From Liolophura sinensis (taxonomy: Eukaryota; Mollusca; Polyplacophora; Chitonida; Chitonidae): a stretch of 64,000 nt of DNA. The stretch is taken from contig NC_088295.1 in NCBI RefSeq assembly GCF_032854445.1, positions 59,995,249-60,059,248 of the forward strand. Reading direction: 5' to 3'. The notes beneath the pieces are model-generated. The model did not search any database, had not been told where the DNA came from, and was given only the letters and a program-made list of their open reading frames with translations. This document shows, piece after piece, positions 55,707 to 64,000 of the stretch. The position numbers and the translations under genes were made by a program. The stretch's first letter is position 1. Each line of letters starts with the position of its first letter.

Positions 55707-58700
55707 CAGGATACTTTTGCTCACTCTCACAGATTAATACAGATGTAATGTGGATACCTATGTTTCGGTTTACCATGTACTTAGTTTTACCATACAGTCA
55801 GTTGATCACTATAACTAGACGGTCACACGTAGATATGGATAAGTATATAGTACAGAAATTTCAGATATAAATTCGAACTCAATACATGCAGCTGTATATA
55901 CACTGTATTTTAAACTTAAACAAATATTTAGTGAAAGAGAATTAATATTTTCAACTCTCTCGAAATGAGTTCATTAAATCATTTTCAAATTCTGTGTGAA
56001 AATTGGTGAATTTGCGCTCACAGAGATTGGCAATAATTATAATATTCCTACATTTAAAAGTATATCATGAAAGGATAACTGTCTACAACCGTGTACATAC
56101 ACATGAATGCACGATAAGAAGTGTAAGATATAAAAGGAAAATAACACGGAGTGTACGCTGATGTCCAACAAATTATCATATTTTTTCGATTTTGCAGATA
56201 ATATGCTATAAAGCTATACACTGCTTCTTTAAGCTTTTATTTAAATCCGCCACTTTTACGCCGAAGTTATAGAACAAGAGAGAAATGATAATCTATATCT
56301 GTAAGCATAATTGTATAAAGTATATGTATGCTATCGTTATAGTTCTCTCTGACGTTTCTCTGATGATTCGCTGATGTTTCTCATTCTGTCATCATCGAAC
56401 AATCACCGAAAATTAACATCAGTACGTTCATATCAGGTAATTTATCAGGATCATTATATATTTCATAGCGATGAATTAATTTATTGATTAATTTGTTGAA
56501 GCACGGTTAAAAAGACTGTATAAAGAAACACATCATGTTATCCGAAATGAAAATATGACAAATTTCCATTTAACATTGTGCCTTCTTGCATAAATACGAA
56601 ACTTCGTAATTTCCCTAAATACTAGTCAAGGCGATAAAAAGAATGTCTAGTCCTACATCAAGCAATTTTTTATATACCTGTGTGGACTTATTCACGCATA
56701 TTCTACACCTTCGATAATGACTTTCTCGATTTACTTGCGCGCCTCATTACCAAGAGGAGTGAATATTAACACTGTAAGCCACTCACCCACCCGTGTCTAG
56801 CTTAGCAGTGAGATAGTGTATGATCGCCCCGCCCAGAACACTTAGGGTAGGTGTTATGTCAATAACAAGAGCCGTGAAGAAGGCTTTGCATATTGAGCAC
56901 TCACATGACCCTACCGGTACGTGTAAACATAGTCCCTTCTGAACGAGTAAGGACCAAATCAACTCATCAGTGATTAACACTTAATATTCCTATCTGACCT
57001 AAATTCTATTAATTTGAGACAAAAGCTTTCCATTCATTTAATGTAATGCATTATGATTTCACTACATGTTATTAAATGAGATTATTATTAATAGCGTAAC
57101 TTATGACAAGTTTTTACTTTTTATTATGTTTTATATGTAGTTGTTAAACAAACTGGAAAACATACAAATAGGAGAAATAGAAATTTTAGTAGAGAAATAC
57201 AATTGCATGAATTTTAAATATATTAATTCCATTTTAGAACCAAACGATCACTTTCAAATGCATATATAAGTCTGAGCCTATTCAAGCTTGCATTTGCTAT
57301 GACGTGTCTAAGAAAAAGGTCAATTTTATCCTCGAGGTAAATTCGTCATAAGAAATGAACACCATTTTTTTTCTCAATAAAATAACTTTCCAGGATTTTA
57401 ATGGCTGTCACCTTAGAAAGTCTTTTATAGCGGAGAACTAAGCACATGATCTAATATTTCTCGCCCCTCTCTCTTCGTTATATATACGTAAATAAGAAAC
57501 CAACCTTTGCTCGCGATTATAGACAAAAAGTTACAAAAAACGTTTTTTGTCCGGTAAAAGCCAATTGTATCCTGTTTATATATATTCGTTCCCTGGCTTA
57601 AAAAAAAAAAAGAATCTAGAGTACAAACATACGATACTGTATAAGTAAAAAAAAATTTTTAAAATAAGCCAATTTCATGCTTTTCGTAAAGGTTTTCAAA
57701 AGCTGTTCCTGTATGAGCTTATATATTGCATAATGTACAACACAAACAGGTATATTTATGTCTGTGTCGTTTATTTCTTCGTAGAGGCGGAGACGAGTGA
57801 AGATTAAGTATGGCACAGAATAAGGTATTCCTTTTGTTTTACTATAGTATAAGAAGTTACATATCTCTGACATACCGACGTTTCAGCTTTAGGGAGGAGC
57901 ATGGTAAATATGTCTTGATCGTACACCGGGATAATCCGTTACTTATCACACCAATACACTGATAGTTCAGTATGATGCTTCAGTGAAGTGTAAACTTCAT
58001 ACCCTCATCCCGGCATGACTCGCCACCAGTAGTTTCAACTGTCACAAGTCAGATGCCAATTGCCATCGTCACGGATGTGTCAGCTATTTTCATTGGACAA
58101 GCAATCGTATGGCGTCGAACCGCACGGCTTATGCTTAAGGCGTGATTGCACTCTACTATCTCTCTTGTATGCCTGGGTTTGTTTTGACATTTCATGGTGA
58201 ACTGCGGGTATATGGCCTGACATTTTCTTGTTTAATGAATTGCACCAATGCGGGTGTACAGAGAAATTATTCCACAGGTTAATTATTACCATATTATTAA
58301 CAATTTTTTACAATAACTTTTATTAAGCAGTTTTAAACATATTTATTGAAGTGCGTGTAAAACGGAATCTTCTAAAGACATAAACAATAGGGAAATTGTG
58401 TATTCTTCTAGTTTAAAATAAATAATTAATAGTTTTTTAAAACACTTTTACTTGTATAATAGTAGTTTGGTTCTGTTGTTTTCAGTCACTGATTTCGAGC
58501 TGCATAGTTTATCGTTAAGTCTCAAAGAGAAATATTTATAGAGAACGATTAAAATATATAAATCGACAAATAAACAATAGATTTTTTTGAACGGATAAAT
58601 TCAAGTGATTGTTTGAATGATTGATCAATAGTTAGCTAAACAACATTTAGTTGTTATCTCTGATTTCAGTTTGGATGTAAATAAAGGACATAATTGATCA

Positions 58701-59387
58701 TAATTAATTCAAGTCAGTGATTTGTTCTAACGGTATCTTGCTTCAGTAAAACGAAGGACTCTGCTCTGCGTGTGACTGAAAATAAAGTTGGCTATTCAAC
58801 TGCATTGTTTTCCCAGACAAATTTGTTTTCTGGTATCAACAAAACACAGATGCTTATTTCACTTTCCTTAACGAGGGACCGTGCGTTTCACTGGCACGTA
58901 TCGCTGGAGACATTGACAAGTCTTGCGTCGAACGAAGCTAACGAGTGGTTTTGTTTGTATATTAAATATTCAGGGAAAGAAAAGATCGAGCCATGCTGGT
59001 GAATCCTTTCTGAGAAAGTTGACTTGACAACGGCCTGTCACATGGAGCGAAAAGCTGAACGAGTGAAGCCTCGTTTCCAGAAGAACTTTCGCTCTAACGG
59101 TTAAAAAAAAAAAAGAAAACTGGTCGTTATTGAATTAATTGATCATGAAGACAAAAGATGGGCAAGGCAAGTCCAGCGTTTAAGTTGATCTCGACAGACT
59201 TACCTCTCCCCTTCCCCTCACCCCTCCCGCAGCCACCCATAAGGGCTTATAGTGTGACCTTTGTAAAAAGTTATGTTTGTTCGTGCATATGGTTTTAAGA
59301 TCGACCCGACTGTCCAATCAATGATGTCGTTTGTTGGCCGCGATGGGTCGGTTTAGCTTAGGGACCACCTGTGAATTTCCCACCCTC
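55707..59387. other. Intergenic, no confident gene
   Basis: Mostly AT-rich. A minus-strand hydrophobic open stretch at about 56783-56890 ends at a GTGAGT-like donor but lacks a convincing acceptor. The 58770-59350 part is less AT-rich and could belong to the promoter region of the gene starting near 59420. Confidence 0.45.
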
Positions 59388-59394
59388 TATAAAA
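59388..59394 (+). promoter_or_regulatory. Candidate TATA box of a gene running off the right edge
   Basis: TATAAAA sits in CCCACCCTCTATAAAACCGA, with a GC-richer surround than the local average. A start site near 59418-59425 would give a 5' UTR of about 135 nt before the ATG at 59556. Confidence 0.5.
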
Positions 59395-59555
59395 CCGAGC
59401 TCAAGGCAAATAAAGCGCATCTAATCCAAACTGTGCAGAAGACAGATAGCTCATTTAGATTTCAGTCATATTCGGCAGTCCAAGTCGCCCCAAAAGCATA
59501 CCACAAAGCCTCGGCTTACAAGACAGGCGGAATTGAGTTTTCCGGAGCTGTAGAG

Positions 59556-59586
59556 ATGTCATCTGGGAGAAACGGACCTCTCAAGA
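59556..59586 (+). CDS. Candidate first coding exon of an unidentified gene (partial)
   Basis: From the ATG at 59556 the frame reads MSSGRNGPLK and ends with one extra base at a strong GTAAGT donor (59587-59592). The same frame is open upstream to an ATG at 59331, which would give about 85 residues before the donor. The TATA box at 59388 lies inside that longer frame and argues for the downstream ATG. I recognise no domain. No downstream exon was found in the remaining 4.4 kb, so a long first intron is assumed. Confidence 0.35.
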
Positions 59587-59592
59587 GTAAGT

Positions 59593-62500
59593 AACATTGT
59601 ATACTTATCACTGATTGGCATAGTTTTAAATATCGATCTGTATCGATATTTCGTATCAGTTTAAAATAACATATTTTCTTTTCTTAAAAAGAAGAAGAAG
59701 TGACGCAATTAATTTAAGGGGACTTGAAATGAAAGGTTATATTAGGAAACGTAATTAGATATGTAATATTTTGAGGATTATTCTAATAACACAAAATATG
59801 AGACTAGGCGGACTTACATATGGTTAAGTTATTACGAGGCAAGAACCCACCTTTTACAAATGCTTATATAGTTTTTCTAGGTGAACAGTTATAAAGATAT
59901 GAAATTTATTTTGTACAAACTGAAAACAATAATTTGCACACATAAAATTTAAAAAGGACTCCCGAAACCACAGTCAGTTTTTATAAATCATAAAAAAGAA
60001 GATTATTTAGTATTACTTCACAAGTTTTCTTTCCGCATGGAAATTTTAATTTAATTAATATTAAATGAACTGCTATACCATGCAAAATCAATTATAATGA
60101 CTAATTTCCTTGTATAATCACACGGTAGATGATTCGGAAATACGCGTGATTTTTTAAAAATATAACTGTATATCACAAAACGATTTGAGATTAAATGTGT
60201 GTCTATATGTGTTCCATATAAGGCGTTGAATTTCCCAGAATGCGGATATCAATTATCTGTAATTAGTTGTCGTTGTAATAAACTGTTGTTATAAAAATTT
60301 CGATACAAGTGGTTTGGATTTGATACATACATTTCATCGGAATTTTGTCATGGAAATCTCGCTAAACAAAGTTTAACCTCAAGTGTTGCTTTAAGTTCAT
60401 ATAGTCGTACGTGGGTTCACTGATGATAATAAGCCATAAAGTCGAGGCCTCTCCATGTAAATGTAAAAGGTATCCCGAGCTTTCCACTCTCTCGCCTCGA
60501 CTTCGTAATGAACTTAATTAATGTGATGTATATCCTTCATCACGGACGGAGATATATACTTGTTTTACCTTGTGGACTTGAGTTAAACACACAGCTATAG
60601 GTCTATCAAATTATATATATGTATATATCCCAGTCCATAGAGAGTAAAAAACATATTGCCGTAATTACTGGCTATATACAAATGAATGACTATGGCATTA
60701 TGATATATGTTATTTCAGACGCATCCTGACGTGACTGATTTGAAAGAAATTTCTCCTACTTTGCTTAAGAAGCCTTTCTCTAGATAGCTTTTATTTAAAC
60801 AAAAGACATTCCATACAATTAAATTAATGAAACATGGTGTATGTTAACATCTTTAGCTATATTGAAGATCATGCGTACAGTGTAGACCAGGCACATAATT
60901 CTGACAACTACATGACCAATAAAAATCACCGCATCCATACATAGTCGTTGCTTCAAAGCCTTTGCAGGATTTGAAGGAATATGCCACTTATATGACGGCG
61001 GCCAGCATTATGGTGGGAGGAAGCCGGGCAGAGCCCGGGGGAAACTCACGACCAACCGCAGGTTGCTGACAGACCAACACTGTATATAGGTATAACAAGT
61101 AATATTTCGTGAAGTGGTATAAAAAAAATTTGCAGTCACGCTGAAACTGATAGCAAATTGATCATAAATCCTGTCTATTTCAAAGGTGCCTTCAACAAAT
61201 GTATACACACGTACATAAATGTCACATATATAGTATCTGCATAAATAGAATATATCCATTCTTTTGACATGCATATTGTACCACCTGTGTTACCTCAAAT
61301 TTCAAATAAAACTGATTTCAACTAAGATGAATTTTGGCGTTTCAACAAATGATGTAATATCCAGATAACTGTAACTACTCGATTAAATGTTTCAGAAAAT
61401 GAATTCAAAAACACATATTGAATATTAATTACACTGTCTGCCTTTTTAATCCGTTTTGGTCAAGAAACATTGGGGAGGAAGAAAAGCGGTTTGGGAGGGG
61501 GGAGTAAAATAAATTAAATTGATCAAACACCCATTCGTCTTCACGTTTGTCTTCGAATGAAAAATACAATATTGGGCTATAAGTACACATTGTGGCAGAT
61601 TTGATACCCGGTGTAGCTTACATGCATGTGTGCCGATGATGATTATAAGACATGTTAATTGGGGGTATTCTCATCATCCAAGCATTCAGGTATCCGCCAT
61701 TTTATTCACTGATATCACCTCATACTAGCAAAGACTAAATTCACACTGGTTTGTTGAAGACTTTTTGAACAGTCTTTATTTCGATAGAGTTAGTGAGTTA
61801 TCGCAGTTAACGTCATATCGAAAACCCATAAAAGTTATTATGTCGAGAGATGCTGTATTTTTAAGATCATGTAAAATAAATCTTTCTGTGTCGTATAAAT
61901 TGTCACGTATCATCAAAGTAAAAGTGATTTACAATTAATTGTAGTATTTGAAATCAGTCAGTCGTGTTTTATAGGAAAAAAATTAAAATACACAAATACG
62001 ATGAGAAGTGAACAGTTTATCGCATGTTTAAGTTTTTTAAGAAATCAGTTATTTGTACGTTTTAATATTTTTACACTATATGCTTCAGGCTCAATTATCG
62101 AATTTAGGAAAGTTCAAAATGTGTTTTTATTAAATGAGATATAATTATACTTGAGGCTGGTGTAAGGTTTTGTGGAGTTATTCACAATAAGTAAAGAACA
62201 TACTTTATAACACTTTTACCTTTTGAACAAAAGTAGGTTTTCAATGTAAACGTGAAATATCAGTATAAATAAGTATTTTGTATAACCAATTAAGGTATCA
62301 ATTACACATGCATGTGTTATAATTGCAAGCACTATTAAAACCAAATTTTAGATATTTTTGTTTTTATATTATAAATGCCCTCAACAGTACATGTTGGTGC
62401 AAGTATATATACATGCAGACAACAAAAGATGTATTCAGGAAGTTCGATAACAGGAGATAAAAATGCTCGGAAGATCTCGACATGAAACTACAAAGGGTAT

Positions 62501-64000
62501 TCTACTTTTGCCATGTTTTGTGACGGTAATTACTTTATTGATTACAATTATAACACATCAATTACTTGTCAAAGTGTAATTGTACAACACTGAGCGGTTC
62601 GTATCATACATTCAGAGTGCGGATATGGCCTGTGCCAAAGACGCTCTCGTGTGTTCGGGCTTACCGATAGATCCATACAAAAACTTAACCGATACAGATG
62701 TGACTTTTTCGTTAAAGGAAAACCTGGCGGACGGAACAGGTAGATGGTTTTGAAAGAGAGTTTGTGGCAATTATTCCACAACTCACCGGGTTGTGTGGAC
62801 ATATCGTGCCGGGCGAAAAGGGGCTCATCGTCTGCCCCGAGCGCCTTAGTCAATTTCTTCGGCAAAAGCTAAAATTAAAGTGATCGACACACGGGCGGAG
62901 GGAAAAAAAAACAAAAACTGAAAAGCAAGTCTTTGTGAAGAATAAAGCAAGCAGAAAGGCATTGGTAACGTGAAAGTCAATCAATGCTAAACCCCGTGAA
63001 ACTAGCACATATCAATTTTTCATATTCCTCGCTATTCATAAGGCCGGCCTACCCGCAGTTGGAATCTGTTGGTTTCTCAGCCCCTGAATAGAGGTGGCGG
63101 GAGGCTTATGAATGCTTTTCTCCGCCAGTCCCCGCAAAGCCAAAGACGACCAAGTCCCTCCCATTTACTCGACGGTCGACGATCGATAGGATCCCATCAC
63201 ATTAAACGTGCGCGATTTGATTTTAAAATTACAACTTCAAAGCCTTAACGAAGACGAGGATGAGCGGCTTGCCATGCCGAGACGCTTAGGCCCTGTCTAG
63301 TGGGCATCATGTCAACGTACAGCGGCTTTCTGCTTTATTTCTCACCCCCAACCCCCTTCATCCAATTGCAACAACCCCAGGTCATCTTTCAGTTTCTTGT
63401 ACGAGCTTCGAATCTGGTACATTTCCACCACCGTGCACCACACCAATATTCTGCGCTTTCATTTAGTTGTTAAATAGATTATTACTTTTCAGAAAAGTTC
63501 AGATGTCAAAATCACAGATTATGTATTTAACGTTGGATCAACTTTTTTTTTCATTTAAGAAAGAAATGAAAAGAATGTAAACAACATTTGTTGTTTCATA
63601 ATTGTCGGTGAATACGAAAACATAATTTACTACGGAATGTTTTCATTTATGTATTACAGTAACATATCTGTGAAATCTTTATTCACACAAATAAAATTAC
63701 TTAATAATTAGCTTTTACCAATATAAATACAATTCAGGACATGCGGCTCACTCCGTTTCAATGGCTCATTTAAAAACACTGATTTTTTTCTGCCTGTCGG
63801 AAATTTTAACAACACTGATCATCTGTGAAGTTGTGTAAAGGTGTGGAAAGGTTTTGTTCAAGATTCCCCGCCCAGTGTACGTTTTCCTGTATTTGAGGAT
63901 TAGAGCAGACGAACAATTGATCGCTTGTCAATTTCGTGCTAACAATCCCCAAGCACGTGCGAAAGGCTGACAGCACGTGCTAGCATGACGTCAATGGGGG
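59593..64000. other. Right flank: probable first intron or intergenic, with a GC/CpG-richer block near the end
   Basis: 59.6-62.5 kb is AT-rich with no gene seen. 62570-63430 is clearly richer in GC and CpG and holds a minus-strand open frame (62569-62865, 98 codons, starting MPKKLTKALGADDEPLF) without recognisable domain or clear splicing. It could be a promoter or enhancer block of the same or a neighbouring gene. Confidence 0.4.
60990..61075 (-). mobile_element. SINE type B fragment (body)
   Basis: The plus strand reads GACGGCGGCCAGCATTATGG, TGGGAGGAAGCCGGGCAGAG and CAACCGCAGGTTGCTGACAG, the inverted type B body. Low divergence from the 35433 copy. Confidence 0.75.

Noticed and set aside
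56783-56980. Hydrophobic minus-strand open segment ending at a GTGAGT-like donor
   Set aside because: No pyrimidine-rich acceptor and no recognisable domain. It may be chance, so it is mentioned only in the intergenic entry.

Overview
This is a eukaryotic, AT-rich, intron-rich genomic window with abundant short tandem repeats, tRNA-derived SINEs and small non-autonomous DNA elements. Nothing in it is prokaryotic: genes are split by GT-AG introns, there are no operons, and one assembly gap (200 N) lies at 53468-53667. The SINE tail types (the 'CCTCCCACCATAATGCTGGC' and 'TACGACGTTAAACCCCAAGC' kinds, often followed by AAATAAATAAAT) and a glycosyltransferase resembling a pond-snail enzyme suggest a marine lophotrochozoan, most likely a mollusc. 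That placement is inference, not proof.

Layout. 1-3058 is non-coding and ends in a TATA-like motif. 3271-27291 (+) is a complete six-exon beta-1,4-galactosyltransferase family gene: 515 codons plus stop, with all five introns in consistent phase. Its introns carry many minisatellites and at least one SINE. 27292-42015 has no gene I can support and is dominated by minisatellites (33.07-34.17, 35.69-36.18 and 39.16-39.93 kb) and SINEs. 48914-42016 (-) is a complete eleven-exon gene that I recognise as CCDC83 (423 codons plus stop), with SINEs and a MITE copy in its introns. 49-59.3 kb is intergenic, with MITE and SINE copies, the N gap and one isolated possible membrane-protein exon. At 59388-59586 (+) a TATA box followed by an open first exon and a strong GTAAGT donor probably marks the 5' end of a gene that continues beyond the window.

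The two complete genes are functionally unrelated: one encodes a Golgi type II glycosyltransferase, the other a coiled-coil protein that is testis-expressed in mammals. The most informative biological observation is in the glycosyltransferase. Two residues known to control donor-sugar choice in bovine B4GALT1 are replaced: Tyr289 by Leu and Arg228 by Lys. This suggests an enzyme that uses an N-acetylhexosamine donor rather than UDP-galactose. The most interesting structural observations are minisatellites enclosed by long terminal inverted repeats, and a MITE family clustered around CCDC83. I found no evidence for an entirely new multi-gene system.
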